NCBI GenBank assembly: GCA_021234155.1
Contig: JAJEKV010000018.1
Location: 18,682,583 to 18,746,582, forward strand
Source: Isoetes taiwanensis
Lineage: Eukaryota; Streptophyta; Lycopodiopsida; Isoetales; Isoetaceae
Direction of reading: 5' to 3'
DNA: 64,000 bases
Position 1 is the stretch's first letter. Each line of letters opens with the position of its first letter. Positions 1 to 12,600 of the stretch are shown in pieces. The position numbers and the translations under genes were made by a program. Under the pieces are notes generated by a model. It saw only the letters and a list, made by a program, of their open reading frames with translations. It was not told the origin of the DNA and did no database searches.

Positions 1-1174
1 ATGGCAGACTTCCAGAAGCACTATCAACAAAATAGCTTCAAATGACTATTGCATTGTAGAATAGAAGTTTTGGAAGATCTCGACTGCATCGATATGTTCT
101 TCCAGAGGAGTGAGTCTGCAACATTCCTCCAAGTACTTGGCCATTGCTTCATGCCAGCACAAAAACGAGTCTGCAACAGTCCTCCATGTACATAACTTCT
201 GCTAGGCCATTGCTTCATGCCTTTTCTTTAAGATTCACTCCTGCTAAGCCACAACAATAATGCATATATCTTCTGCTAGTAGCACCAAAACGATCTGGGA
301 AAAAAAAACAGTTCGACATCTGTATATCTACTTCATTGTAACCTCGTAAAACATTACAGTCAAATCTCCCATCACATTTGGGAATGAAATGCCAATTTAT
401 TTGAACACGGGTTGTAGAGAAATATATGCCTTGCAGTTGTAGAATGGAATTTTTCCCCAGGTGGCATATTAAATAATTGTCCATGATTAGGCGTGAGAGA
501 GACATTTTCCAGCATTCTAGCAGATGTAGGCGCCATACAAGACTTGTGACAAACTATTTTTATGGAATCCAAGTTTTGCAGTGGAAAGAAAATACCGTGT
601 CTATATATAACAAGAAGCAGGTGTCAATGCCTCTTGAATGGTGTAGCGTAGACCTGTGCAACAACAATAATGGCGCGTGTCAATGCCTGTTGAATGGTGT
701 AGCATAGACCTATGCAACAACAATAATGATCATATTGATATTATTAAAAAAGAGTGAGAACAAATTTGTCAAAGTAAATTAGACGTTTGAAAAAATGCTA
801 TTTACTCTAAATATAATGAAATAACACATTTTCCTTGTCTTATTTATTGCTAAATATTGTGGTAAATTCGCCCAAGATACTATTTTGTATGTTGCATAAA
901 GTAGCAAATTCGCCACTACTATCTATCCTCCAAATCATACAATTCGCCACATACTCTAAATTTGCCAACGTAAATATTTCCCTTAGGGGAAACCCTGGTA
1001 TTCATCATTAAGGGCGTTGTGGATTCAGAAGATCTGCCATTGAACATTTCAAGAAACATGTTGCAGCAGAATAACATTCTGAACCATGTCCTCAATATGA
1101 CTGATAAGGCATGCATTATTTCCCTTTGAATCAGCTCTTATTATAATGTGCCCCATGTTGGCTCAACTCTGCAG
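1..1174. other. Unassigned DNA upstream of the accA relic, with short tandem duplications
   Basis: I recognise no gene here. Two local duplications are visible. A segment of about 50 bp containing 'cattgcttcatgcc' occurs near 107-157 and again near 168-221. A segment of about 55 bp beginning 'gtgtcaatgcctcttgaatgg' recurs in tandem at 621-672 and 677-727. The reading frames are short and unlike known families. A polypyrimidine stretch ending in cag at 1174 is the acceptor of the first visible accA exon, so intron sequence probably lies just upstream. Confidence 0.5.
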
Positions 1175-2020
1175 GATATCATGACCCAGCTATGGTCATG
1201 AGGACCGAAATGATGGATGGCATGAGTTTCATGTTTATTGGGCAGCAAAAGGGAAGGAACACAAGAAGATTTATCGTAAATTTACAATGCCTACACCTAA
1301 TGGGTAGGGCCTCTTTAGTATTTGATTCCTTATCTATATTGTTTAACATGTCTTGAGATCTTACTGTGCATTTGTATTTTGAAGGTATCGCAAGGCACTG
1401 AGAATGACGAGGCATGCTGAGCAGCATGGATTTCCTTACATTTGATAATACTCCTGTTGCATATGCAGGAATTGAAGCCGAAGAATGTGGTCAGGTACAG
1501 TACATATGACGATACGACTTGGCAATCAATGTTTTTTGACTTCATATTTTCTCCAGGGTGAGGCGAATGCTGCCAATCTGCGACAAAGGTTTGGATTGAA
1601 GGTTCCAATTATCTCGACTGTCATTGGTGAAAATGGCTCTGGAGACGCACTTGCAATTGGCTGTGCGAACAAGATGCTAATCCTTGAAAATGTTGTGTAC
1701 TCATTCTGCGTTCTCTTTTATTCCAATAATTGCTAATATCTTACTGCCCGACATGCATTTATGGAAGTGATCTATGCGTTACATTTATGATGTATTCCTA
1801 AAGATTGTTCTTCATCTTCCTCTATATATTTTTCTTAGAGTAGTTTTAATTAGTATTACTGGTATTATTGCTTAGCCTTTGGTATACACAGCTAGCTATG
1901 CTATGTATATATATTTTCTGCCACTGAACATTGGCAGTTTTCTTTACATGCAGCCCTGATGCTTGTGCAGCTATCCTTTGGAGAACAGCTAATGATTCAC
2001 CACCTCAAATTAGACCATGT
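1175..2020 (+). pseudogene. accA: Decayed plastid acetyl-CoA carboxylase carboxyltransferase alpha subunit (accA/CAC3-like), four exon remnants
   Basis: In plants this nuclear-encoded subunit joins plastid accD to transfer the carboxyl group from biotin to acetyl-CoA, the first step of fatty-acid synthesis. Four pieces follow the family's order. Piece 1 (1175-1303) reads DPAMV...FIGQQKGRNT, then in another frame MPTPNG. Piece 2 (1385-1494) reads YRKALRM...HGFP, then a shifted frame through TPVAYAG to EEcGQ. Piece 3 (1557-about 1696) reads [19 protein letters not shown]...[17 protein letters not shown]. Piece 4 (about 1954-2020) reads PDACAAILWRTA. GT...AG introns separate pieces 1/2 and 2/3 in the expected phase, so this is a gene-derived copy, not a processed one. 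Frameshifts in pieces 1 and 2, changes in the glycine-rich IGEGGSGGALA signature and a stop soon after piece 4 argue for a pseudogene. Some damage could be sequencing error. N- and C-terminal parts are missing. Confidence 0.82.
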
Positions 2021-2961
2021 TAATAAACGGCCTGTGGAGTATGGCAATTTTCATTGTAGATGCCTTGCTCAAGTGCCATCTGCCAACAAGAAATGCGTAT
2101 CTAACCAGGAAGATATAAGCTTAGAGACGCCGCAAAATACTCTCCGAACGCTCTATATAAACAACCCACTTTTGATATGAATAATGGTTCGTTTCAGATT
2201 TGTAGACCAACTATGTTGTTGTTCATGCACTTATTGTTACACATAATATCTCCTCTATACTAAAATTATCTCGTATATATTCTATAATAGAAGATAAGCA
2301 AGATTTATTCAGCTGTTCTACACATGAACTACGCACTCTGATAATGTGAGGTCGTTTTTGTGGTAAAAATTCATTCTTGGTCTCCTTTATTACATCTCTC
2401 CTTGCATTATTATTGTTCTTTATTTCTGATACCCCTCTTGATCTGTTCCAATTCTACTACCATAATTATTGCCCTAATGCTTGGGGGATGTTGTTTAATT
2501 GTTTGCAATTGACAAGAAGTCGCAATCGTAATAGATTGCTAAGATGACAAATAAATTCTCCTTTGTAGCATTTTAAAAGTACCAAGTGTGTGTTTTATTA
2601 AAGATACAAGAGGCAATTATTGAACATTTTGATTCTTGTGATACGATGCACAATATCCTGAAGTACGTTCAAATGTTTTCTGTGGTATATCCTGAAGTAC
2701 GTTCAAATGTTTTCTGTGGTAGCTTCTGGAGTTTACATGTGAATGTTTGTTGTGAAAAGTTGAGGTGACATGGAGATGTTGAGTGTTCCCATAAAGTCAC
2801 GTGAAATTCTTCTTGATCTTTTGCACTATAAATGGCACCTATATATACAAGTCTTTGCTATTTGACGCGTTTGTTTTAGTCATTGCACTTAATTGTCAGA
2901 TTCCTATAAAATCGAATCTATTAATTTAAATCGCAAGGATCACGCAATCCCATTGCAAGTG

Positions 2962-2963
<2 letters not shown>

Positions 2964-3001
<38 letters not shown>

Positions 3002-3011
3002 GGGGGGGGGG
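2964..3011 (+). repeat. T37-G11 homopolymer junction
   Basis: An uninterrupted run of 37 T is followed directly by 11 G. It could be the reversed poly(A) tail of a retroinsert, but no SINE or LINE body is visible beside it. It may equally be an assembly or homopolymer artefact. Confidence 0.85.
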
Positions 3012-3916
3012 TCAACTCTTATTCAAATACATCATTAAACCATTGTGAACTATAACATTGGTCTTTGCTTTCTAAAGAGTAACAAGGGGTTATTGCATAA
3101 CCTATAGATATGATTGATATCACATTCTAATCAATCATTAAACGTTCATTCGCACAACATCACATTTGCCTAGAAATTATGCCTGACAGAAAGCCCAGCA
3201 ACGTTGGGCACTTTTTCTAGTGTCTTACATAATGTTAGAACTTGCATGTAACATAATGCAACAGAAATGCAACACTGAGCAACACAATGCCATAGCATAA
3301 TTTGCTATTATCAACCTCCACATAATTTTACTTGTTGGCCTTCATTAACAAAGATGTTCTTCATTTGACTTTCCAGATTCAAGGCAAGATGATATCAAAA
3401 AGTTGCAAAGTCGTAGTCATCATAGAGTTGAATGGACTAAAACCCGATTTGTTGCTCTATCTACAAACGCGTGATGCTTGAAAGATTGAGGCTCTTAGAT
3501 TTTAGCCCAAAGAAAAGTCCCGCACAATTTATGCATAGTGCTTTGTAACCAAGAATGTAGCCATATGATGTGTTTTAACATCACAATGATGCATACTGAT
3601 ACCAAATGCATTTGTAGATTCAGGAACTAAGTATTTGACAGACTACAAAGACTTGTTTATTTGAGTCAGTCCAGCTATCTACAAAATTTAGATTGGGGTG
3701 CTAAAGTTTCCTGCAATTCTAGCCTATCACCGTGCCGCTACTTCAAAATTTTTGCTATCTTCAATTTTCACATTGACGGTCCAGAAAATACAATATAGCG
3801 ACTTCCTCTTTGAATCGAGTTCCAGTGAGATCTAAAGAGGGCAAAGTCGCGGAACCGACTCTAAAATCCAGCTTCAGCCGCTTCAGAAAATGTTGCCGAG
3901 ATTTGGAGGTATCCAT

Positions 3917-4025
3917 GAGACGTAAGGGCTAGGTGCGTAAACTCTAGTTGCATTTATTGGTTGTCCAGACGTCGGTAAGGGCTAGGTGCGTAAAACTCAA
4001 GGTTGCATTTATTGGTTGCCCTCAG
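3917..4025 (+). repeat. Tandem duplication, period about 57 bp, two copies
   Basis: Both copies contain 'aagggctaggtgcgtaa' followed by 'gcatttattggttg'. They differ by small indels. Confidence 0.75.
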
Positions 4026-4497
4026 ACGCCAAGAGAAGAATAAAAGGATCTAGTTTGAGGATTTTGAGAGCAAACATCATTCCAAAATTACTAATAGTCA
4101 AAATGTAAGGAAAATGTCTAATATTCTTTTCGCTGGCTTTCCTTCACAAATGTCTAGATAGGAATTACTTGCTTGTATGTTGAAGCCCAATCAAATGTGT
4201 ATCTAGATGATTACAGGATTCTATCTTATTCACTCTGTCAACATTTTGGAACATGCATATTTGATGTCACCATATCAATTTGTATGGTGTAAGACCGACC
4301 TTTAGGTGTCAAACCATGATCAAGCATTGAGATATAGACAAATTCTTAAAGGCTAAAAAATACCACTTAAAAATAACCCATTCTAACAACAATAAAAAAA
4401 TAACAAGTAATCTAATTGTTTGCATTGCAAAAAAAAACAAGTAACAAGTAATTTGGTTGTCACCTTGACAAAGTCTTCTCGTGTGCTTTTTACTAGG

Positions 4498-4642
4498 TTT
4501 TTTTTTTTTTTTTTTTTTTTGGAGGGCAACCCTCCGTGCGCAGCACCTTGTTTTTTTTTCCTCACCTGATGCTAGTTAACGGGTTTTGGTCCTGGCAGGG
4601 GCTACCCAGATCCAGTGGATTTACCATTAAGCCATCATATGA
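4498..4642 (-). mobile_element. tRNA-derived SINE candidate, copy 1
   Basis: Read on the minus strand, a tRNA-like pol III promoter is visible. The A box (4624-4634, TGGCTTAATGG) matches the TRGCNNARYGG consensus. A B-box-like GGACCAAAACC lies at 4582-4592. The A-B spacing of about 45 nt is normal for tRNA-derived SINEs. The unit ends in A-rich runs at 4550-4559 and 4498-4520 (T-runs on the plus strand). I cannot see a clear target duplication for this copy. Neighbouring copy 2 has the same layout, which supports the call. Confidence 0.6.
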
Positions 4643-4656
4643 ATGGATTTTATTTT

Positions 4657-4784
4657 TTATTTTTCACTTTAATAGAATCTGTGGGTTTTTTTTTTTCTAC
4701 CATCCAATGGTAGTCAATTGGTTTTGAGCCTGAGTGATGGGAGTTGCCCATAACCAATGGCTTAACCACTACGCTGCCAATGCG
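4657..4784 (-). mobile_element. tRNA-derived SINE candidate, copy 2, with 14-bp flanking repeats
   Basis: Same design and orientation as copy 1. An A-box-like TGGCAGCGTAGTGG lies at 4766-4779 and a B-box-like GGCTCAAAACC at 4720-4730, followed by an A11 tract (T-run at 4686-4696). The perfect 14-bp direct repeat ATGGATTTTATTTT (on the plus strand) flanks it at 4643-4656 and 4785-4798, as expected for a target-site duplication. A stretch of about 28 nt sits between the A-tract and the repeat, so the true 3' end is uncertain. Confidence 0.65.
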
Positions 4785-4827
4785 ATGGATTTTATTTTCA
4801 TTGGATAGTTTGTTTACTGTGTTTCTT

Positions 4828-5600
4828 GTGACGCTCCCTGAACATATACGATTACTTCCCAAGATACATACGGGATCTCCTCCCATGGCAACCAACTCGC
4901 CATGAGCAGGGCCCTCCGTCTAACTCGGACCATCTACGGAGAGATGCTCGAGTGAAGGACACAGAGGTGTCATTCGGTCGCGGAAGTGTGCATACAAGGT
5001 TAGCATACAGCATAATCATATCATAAATAACCACCACAAAGGGTGGCACATCCATCCAGCTGATAATAACAGAGAAGATGCATTTAATACTAGAGAAAAC
5101 ACCCCAAAACCCCTGGTTCTACCCGGCTCGTAATCCAAAGGAGGACCGACCGACGGCTAGGTCTCAAGAGATCACAGACCGAATCTTGGCATGGCGCTAT
5201 CTGGCATAGAACATCGGGCTAGGTTGTCCACTCCATCCGCCCCTCCCGTGCACACTTTGCGATGAGTCGAATCATGCTATGGCATCACTATAGCCTTCCG
5301 AGGACGCACTTCAAGGTACCGCCTTCAAGTCTACTCCAGTTACATCTCCCCGGGTCCGATGAGGGCAGCCTGGGAGGTGTCACCTAAAGAGATCGCAATG
5401 TTCCATGGGTGAGCTAGGAGAATACGTGCCGCATCACACCCCGCATCCATACCCGACCTACTCCCCTAACTTTATCTTCAAAGTACAGGATGCCCCATAC
5501 AGGTCACACCTCTGCCCCATACAGGAGACTCCCACAAAAGTCATCACCAATAGCCTGTCCATTATAGCAGTGCATAGGATCCCATAGTATAAGCACACCT
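4828..5600. mobile_element. Possible solo LTR of a Gypsy-type element
   Basis: The segment begins TGTGACGCTCCC, which resembles the TGTGACG(C)CCC start common in plant chromoviral LTRs. It is GC-richer than its flanks and contains no recognisable protein. I could not find a matching second LTR, a convincing CA end or a target duplication, so boundaries and identity are weak. Confidence 0.3.
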
Positions 5601-8600
5601 TCACCAACAATTCCTCTATTCCACTGATGACGCAAAATCACTTTCTCGTCCTTCCATGCTAATCTAGAAACTACCATTCTTCTTTCCTCATTAGCACTAG
5701 CTGGGTTTTTAATATTTTTCGTGATTTTGCTCGTGTGTGGCTTCATTCTTATTTGTATTAATCTCTTCCACATCCATGTAATCAGCATCATTCTTCTCTG
5801 CTCGAGGTTCTTGGTCACAGGGTTCCCCAGCAGTAGCTTCATGAGGAATCTGAAAATTAGAAGAAAGGTTAAGGAAAACATAGTATTGTATGCAATAACA
5901 ATAAATGAAATATCTATACAATGCCTACACCGCAAGGCCACGCATCTACGTAAAGGCGGACACGCAGGGGCCATAATGTTGTAAAAAACATAAGAAAATT
6001 ATATTAATTTACAAAATACAGATATGTCACGCTAGGCGTGACTCATACAGAAGTACCCCATTTGGACACGTCACCAGATATCCCATTTTGTAGCACATTT
6101 CCAATTTCGTATTTGTTGAATCAGTACAAATGTCATTACCCCATTTCAATCTCTGCAATTTGTCTTCTCAATGGGCTATGTAACCGGTTTGGTGCATGTC
6201 GATGCTACCAACCGTGGACATGTGCATGAGCGAAGCTTGGCCTTGAGCCTCACCAAAGCCCGCGACAAGGCACTCCAGATAGATATCCCGGAAGCAACAC
6301 TCTTCCGGGATTTGAGGAGGTTCGACCATCTCCTCCCTGTCTCTTAGGAGAGAGATGGATGTGGAAGTACGGAGCCGGGAGTGGCAGTGCAACGTAAGCT
6401 ATTTAATGCCCTAAATTGCAGATGTAGTCTTCCATGCAAAACCGCAATTATCTAAGATAAAATTTGTTTTGACCCATTTCTTAATCCTCAAACCTGGGCA
6501 GAAAGACTTGTTAGAGAGTTTAAGGACCCAACATTCTGGAATCCTGGAGGCCAAGATGAACAGCCTCCTGATGATCACAAACATGGATCCAGATAGACTG
6601 GATTACATTGTACAGAGGACAGTAGTTATTGATCCTGCACCACTGCTACCAGAATAGCTTTCATAAAGCTCAGATGTATATATTTTTTTGGAATGATTTT
6701 TTTTTTCATTTCACAATTCTTTCTAGTTGTTGTGTTCTTCTCGCGCTGGGTGCGAGTCTTTTATTCTCGCGCTGAGCGCGATAGATTAATATGTTCTATA
6801 AAATTCATTTCATAGTTAGATTTACTATACATATTACATTTAGTTAATTAACCCAAAAAACCACTACAGAGTCACTTCAAAAGTTCTTGCCTGGATGTAG
6901 GTGTGATTTATCTGCGTCCCAAAAAAACCACTACAGAGTCACTTCAAAAGTTCTTGCCTGGATGTAGGTGTGATTTATCTGCGTTTTGAGATTAGCAGAT
7001 AAATCCGCTTCTTGAGGCTAGTTGTGAGAGTCCCCCTTGGAGTATTTATAGACTTGTTGCATTCCTCCCATCTTCATCACCGCCTTTTGAGCCTCCCCTT
7101 TGTAGTCTGATCCCCTTTAGTTTTAGCCCTGCGTTATTGTAGTATTCTTATAGTCAATATCTTAGTTTTTTATGTTGATTGGCTCCTTGTTTGACTTCTT
7201 GATCTTGTGAGGTTATCTTATACAATGGGCTGGAGGCTCTCATGCCAAGCATTGTTGTTGGGGCAACTCTTATGTCTTGAATGTTGGGTTTTAAGTGGGG
7301 TCGATGTCGACGGCCCTTGCGCCATGGTGGTAGGCCCTCGTATGCCAAAGATGTGGCAGCCTTTGTGCCAAGATTGGGGTCCTCGTACCAGGTGTTTCTT
7401 TGTTCCTTTTGCAGATATGCTCAAGATGGATGTGGAGATGTCCTTTGCGAGTTTTACAAGAATCTTGGCATGTTGGGGTCGTGTTGGACATTAGCGACGG
7501 AGGCCTATAAATCTCTATGAACTTATTTGAGTTTTGGATCCTTTGTGGTACTTTGATGCTTTTAAATGCCCAAAAAGGTCGGTGTGCATGAGGGATTATT
7601 AGAAGTGAAATATTGTCGTACTGCTATTTTGGAAACAAGGGGGAGGGCCACATGGGACATCTTTATGGAAGCCCGATCTATTGTCATGAACTAGGTTGTG
7701 CCTTCTTGCTGGCAGTGAGTAGCTGGAGAGTAGCTGGTAGTGTTTCTTTGCTTTTGGCAATTTCACTTGCATTTAGAGTTTTAGAGTAGTGCATTTCATA
7801 TGTTTTATCAAAGCAGCAGGACTTTGAGTTGTATTCAGTGTGTTTGTTTTGTATTTAGTATGTTCTTGTGAATGTTTAGTCGTGAATGTTTAGTCGTGCG
7901 ATGGTATATGTTCCTAGACATTAGGCTTGCTTGTGGTTAAAAATTAATAAGCACCATTACATCTTCGGGTGGTTTGGTCTCTTTGGTCAATTTTTGTCCT
8001 TAGCCTTAGGTCCATTCCCTAGTCGATTCTTTCTCCCACATTGTCGATTGTATCTCTTAGGCAGCTTAGGTACCTCTCTTACTTTTGTCATTGTATACAT
8101 ATCCAGGGTCCACTTTTCTAGTCAATTCCTTTTCTCACCTTTTAGTCTCTTATCTCAGACACTTTGTTGCCTCTCTTAAATCTCCTTAGGTTGTCATGTG
8201 AGTTATTTAGTATTGCTAAGTCAAGTCATTTTTAGTATTGCTAAGTCAAGACGTTTTCCAATCAAGTTGGGTCCTTATGTGCATCTTGTTGCAACGTTAC
8301 CATGTGCATCTTGTTGCAATGTTAGTTGTTTTATTTGCACGTTATATTATGTGTAATTTCGAGGACACCTTGGACTTTTTTACCCTTATAGATGGCTTGC
8401 ACCCTCAGTTTATGCTGTCCCCAAGTTGAGCTTCTCTCCTTTGGTCACTTGGTTTACCGCTTTCGATCATGAGTAGTTGCACCAATTAGGACCTTTTTAC
8501 GGGCATACTAGATGTGGCCTAAGGTTATGGCATCTTCTTGGCCATGTTAAGAGCTAGTTAAAGTTGCTACATGGTAATTGCCCACAAGAGTCCACATTGT

Positions 8601-9852
8601 AAGAGTGCGAAGTATGTGGATAGTAACACAATTTACTGCATGTGTGGTCTTAATGGGCAGGGCAACAGGTTAGGGAGCCTATTTATTGTAGGTTGACAAG
8701 ATTTTAACCTTTTAATTCAGATTCCACTCTAGTTGATCAAGCAACCATTTTGGAATGGGAGTTGCCTTCCTTGAAGGGCGTCTTTGGTTTTTACAGAGTT
8801 TAGTTTGGTTGCACCATCGTGATCTTAAAGCTTTGGTACCTTTTAAGGTTTAAAAGTTCGTTCTTGGGTGATTGACTCTCACATTGGTTTGCAATGTTTT
8901 TTACTTGTTAGTCCACTGCTTATTGACCTTTCTAGCTTGCTCTTTTGTTTTCTTTGGAGTTGATAGTTACATGCTTTATACAAGAGGCATCTTCAATTGG
9001 GTTATTTTGTTGGGCTTGGGGGAATGTTTTGCATCTTGTCATGTAGTTTTAGATGGCATTTTATGACAGTTGGAGCTTCGTCTATGCGTCACATTTTTGA
9101 CACTATAGCCTAGTTTTTACAATGTTTGCTAATGGTAATATGGTCCTTTAAGCTTATGTTGCTAGCATATCATGGATCTTGTAGCTTTGTGCTTGTTAAT
9201 TACGAAGTCGCACCGATGTTCCCTCGGGGGTTTGGAGGCCACTGCCTTGGTCCGACTCTTTGTGCCAATATCGCGGTGGTTCATGCAGATTGTTCAAACT
9301 AGTCCGCCTTTTGAGCCTTGTCCATCTTTAGCGTAGTCGCATGCCTTCATCCCTTTATAGTGTTGTGTACATGTCATAACATACCCCATTTGAGTCTTTA
9401 ATTCTTACACTTTTGTTTTCCAGCGTTTGCCATTTGTCTTGTTAGGACAAAACTTCAAGGCCATTGCTTTTCTTGCTTAGATTCCCCATTCCTTAATTGT
9501 GTGGTATTGTAGTATTCTTTTTTAGTATTCTTGGTTGTTTGATGTGCCCCGTCTCTTGCCCCTCGACCGCCATTTTTTTTTGCCTTTGTGGTTCCTAAGT
9601 GGTGATATTGTACCCTTAATTCTTTTTTAGACATTTAATTTCTTGTTTTTTCCCTCTTTTTTCAAAGATGTTGTTGCATTGTGTTGGTTGAGTGCAACTA
9701 GGCTCTAGAAGTTTAACTTTTCTTCAACAAGGAAAACCATGGCGCTACAAAAGAAGACAATTCTTTTACCAACCTGTGCTCATCATGAGCAGGTGGCACG
9801 ATCACTCTCTTTAACTTCATAAACACCATGCTCGAACCCATACAAGGTGGAT

Positions 9853-9854
<2 letters not shown>
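5601..9854. other. Intergenic DNA with many small tandem duplications and palindromes; no recognised gene
   Basis: No gene could be named. A reading frame on the minus strand at about 5504-5974 is acidic and Lys/Glu-rich in an overlapping frame, as in the spacer of some copia polyproteins, but it has no diagnostic motif. Tandem duplications are seen at 6852-6984 (66-bp unit), 7869-7901, 8208-8253 and 8279-8326. Short palindromes TCRCGC-N3-GCGYGA occur at 6027-6041, 6741-6755 and 6767-6781. The plus strand is T-rich from about 7800 onward. Confidence 0.4.
6852..6984 (+). repeat. Tandem duplication, 66-bp unit, two near-identical copies
   Basis: Both copies (6852-6917 and 6918-6984) run from 'cccaaaaaaccactacag' to 'gtgatttatctgcgt'. 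They are almost identical, so the duplication is recent. Confidence 0.9.

Positions 9855-9930
<76 letters not shown>
9855..9930. repeat. (AT)n microsatellite, 76 bp
   Basis: Uninterrupted AT dinucleotides. On the minus strand this creates a meaningless Tyr-Ile repeat reading frame. Confidence 0.97.
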
Positions 9931-9934
<4 letters not shown>

Positions 9935-11027
9935 TAACTTCTAGCAGAGGCCATTAAATTTAATAGTTCATAAAGAAAATGATGGAATCCACATATTTCG
10001 GAGCCGGTAGGGCCGTAGATCGACAATTGCAATTAGAATGATGTGATCGGATTAGGACATGACTAATGCATCGCCACCGAGAGGTACTCATATTTATAGC
10101 ACGAGCAATACAAAGAAAGATTATTGTGTAGACATACGGCAGTATGCATGTGAGTAGCACATGAATAGGTGACACGCGGAAAATATGTTACAAAGAGGGG
10201 CTACAAAGAAAGAGCAACAAAGGCTACGTAAAATTTTTCAAAGACATACCCCTTTGAGTAGTGTTGTTGGCCTGCCAAGAAACTCCCTACCGATTCTCCA
10301 AGTGTTTCTCGCTTCTTGCATGTGGTCTTTGTAATGGATGAGGGGCAAGATAGCAATCGCCAATGATTCTAATATAATCAGGTCCTAAGGGCACTCCATG
10401 GCATGTTGTAGTTGGTGCCATGTTATCAACAATGCCCTTGTCAATGACATCTTTCCTATTTTCTGCTAACAAGAAGCATGCTTCTCCAATGGAAAGTTTC
10501 ATTTCTCCTGCGATCCAAATTTTTGTAATGCTAGCTGCATTCCAAGCTATCATACTTCATTTCCGGCCTGTTTACAATAATTCCGACTCGATTTAAGCTT
10601 TTTGAGCTTCCGGAGATTCACCCGACCTTCTCGAGCTACAATAGAGTTCAATTCCAGTTTCTAGAGCTTCAAGCACTTCGATATGGCAACTAAAGGTTAG
10701 TATGTTCGAGTTCTTAATGGTGGAGGAACTCTGTGACTCTATTTTTATTAGGTTTTAGAAACCTTCTGCTTGATTAACTCTGTCACTCTGCAACCTAGAT
10801 TTGATTAGATTACTGTTACCCTGCATCTCTGCTACTTGGCTTGTATTTGTTTGCAGCTTATTCTTTGTTTGATTATGTGTTTTGGGTTTTCTGCTTAGTC
10901 TGAATTGAATCGCAATGCTCAGGATTATAATTCCTAGTATCTTAATCTTCAATTGTAATCATCGAGATGTGAAAGCTTTGGTTACACTTCCTTGTGCTAT
11001 GATTTTTTTTATGAAGCTTACTCTCTT
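9931..11027. other. Intergenic DNA; no gene recognised
   Basis: Only short unassigned reading frames on both strands. A segment of about 45 bp ('cttccttgtgctatgatttt...tatgaagct') at 10985-11022 recurs at 11230-11270, next to the 5' side of LINE-1. Confidence 0.4.
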
Positions 11028-11200
11028 TGATATGTTCCTATGATGAAGCCTTCTCGGGGAGTGCCGATGGTCTATGGATTTCACGCTTAGCACCTAAAAA
11101 GTTCGTGATTCTATCGCCTAGTAAGTGTATAGGGTTGTTGAGGTCATAGTCGGAGGTCAACCCTCCGGGAGGACCTGTAAGAGAGTTGGAATGTGAATTT
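11028..11200 (+). repeat. Left copy of a direct repeat of about 160 bp flanking LINE-1
   Basis: Matches 15258-15420 in order. Shared blocks include 'ctttgat.tgttcct', 'atgaagcctt', 'aagttcgtgattctatcgcc', 'gggttgttgaggtca' and 'tggaatgtgaatt'. The right copy begins exactly where the LINE's microsatellite tail ends, so this could be a very long target-site duplication or two copies of an older repeat. Confidence 0.75.
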
Positions 11201-11839
11201 TGGCGCCACACGCTACAAGCCGGTTATGCTTCCTTGTGCTATGATTTTCGCTTTTTATGAAGCTCACCTAGAGCCGCCGACGCCATAATGTGGTGGTGCG
11301 TGGACTCTCTGAGGAGTGCGTGGAGAAGATCTCACCAAGCTTATCCGTGATGAGATCCCTATCTCGATGGCATCCGCACTACCACGGCATTACTGCTGGG
11401 GAAAGTAAGTCGCCTTTGGGACTCAACGCGCATTGCCGCTACTGTCACCTTCACGCGGGCGCATTACGCGAAAGCACGTGAGGGCCATCCGCCGTGAGTA
11501 GGCAATCGAAGGGGATCGCTTCAGAGGTTTTACTCGTGATTCACCCCGGATGCAACAAGAGTCTCGCCGCGTAGGGGCCGCCTGTGCCGCGGACGCCCAT
11601 CAGAGGTGCCGCAGTTCGGTCCGGTGGCAAGCTTCGCGATTTTAGGCCTACCGCCTGCGGTCGCCGGCGTACGCGCCAAGTTGCCGCCACTCCTCGCTTC
11701 CGCTATCACGCCAAGACTTCCCACGGCATCTCCTCGCTTCCCCGGGCCCGGACGGCCGCCAAAGGCCGCGACACCGCTTCCCCGCAAATCGTGGGTAGAC
11801 GGTTTTAACGCCCACATCGCACGCTAACAAATAGGAATT

Positions 11840-12600
11840 GTACCCGGATGGTGTCTTGAACTGCGGGGGCTTCCCCCGGCAGAAGGGGAGAGTCTCAACT
11901 CTATTGCACCAGATATGGATCTCATTTTCCTCATGGAAACATGGAGCATGCAGGGTACCTGGTACCAATCCCTCCCAGCTATCTCGTGATTTCGGTGTTC
12001 AATGAGTGCACAGCAAGTGAGGGCATGGCGGTTGCTTGCTACTACGCGTGAAACCTTTGAGGCACTCAGTCTCCTTGCACAAAAATGAGCAGGTACAATC
12101 GCTACTTGTGGGGTGCGGCAAAGAGATGACAATGGGCACTCTCCTCATAGCAAAGATGCTACTTTCCACATGCCAAGAGAAACTTTTATAACACTCATTG
12201 GGATGTGGATGGATTGGAGCCTTATGTCGATCTATATGATGACATACAAAGAAAGACAAACAGCCAAGTGTGGTTATGTTGTTTGGCGACTTTAATGCAC
12301 GCACGTATTTGAGCGAGCAGATTCCAAAATTTGAGCCCCGCGCAGGACGCCTTGCGCTTGAATCCCACAGAGGTGGCTTGGTCAAGGATGTCGATGATTG
12401 TACCATATTTTGTGCTATAAGGTGCGCTTGTTGTTGGTGGGTAGCATCTTTGACCGGTTATTTGTAATGGGTTGGCACAATGGCCGCCTTCCAACCGGGC
12501 CGACTCAGGATAGGAGAACCAAGGGGGCTGCTCAAGTGTGGTGGATTATCTCAGCCGTTGAGGAACGGATCCGCACTGTTACTCATTTTTCCATCTAATG
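11840..12600 (+). pseudogene. LINE-1 AP endonuclease domain remnant
   Basis: This domain nicks target DNA to prime reverse transcription. Visible landmarks are LIFLMETW (11919-11942), corresponding to the Glu-containing 'LQET' motif, and LFGDFNART (12279-12305), the catalytic GDFNA motif. At least two frame changes and in-frame stops lie between them. The C-terminal SDH motif was not found with confidence. Confidence 0.8.

Larger units (their letters stand above)
2021..4497. other. Intergenic, AT-rich; homopolymer run and two tandem duplications
   Basis: No gene recognised. The stretch holds a 34-bp unit in tandem (2654-2720, containing 'gtacgttcaaatgttttc'), an exact T37 run followed directly by G11 (2964-3011), and a unit of about 57 bp in tandem (3917-4025, containing 'aagggctaggtgcgtaa' and 'gcatttattggttg'). 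Nothing else stands out. Confidence 0.5.

Noticed and set aside
5504-5974. 156-codon minus-strand frame as a host gene or copia spacer
   Set aside because: No diagnostic motif, and the overlapping frame is equally plausible; left unassigned.
9817-10032. Tyr-Ile repeat protein
   Set aside because: Translation of an (AT)n microsatellite.
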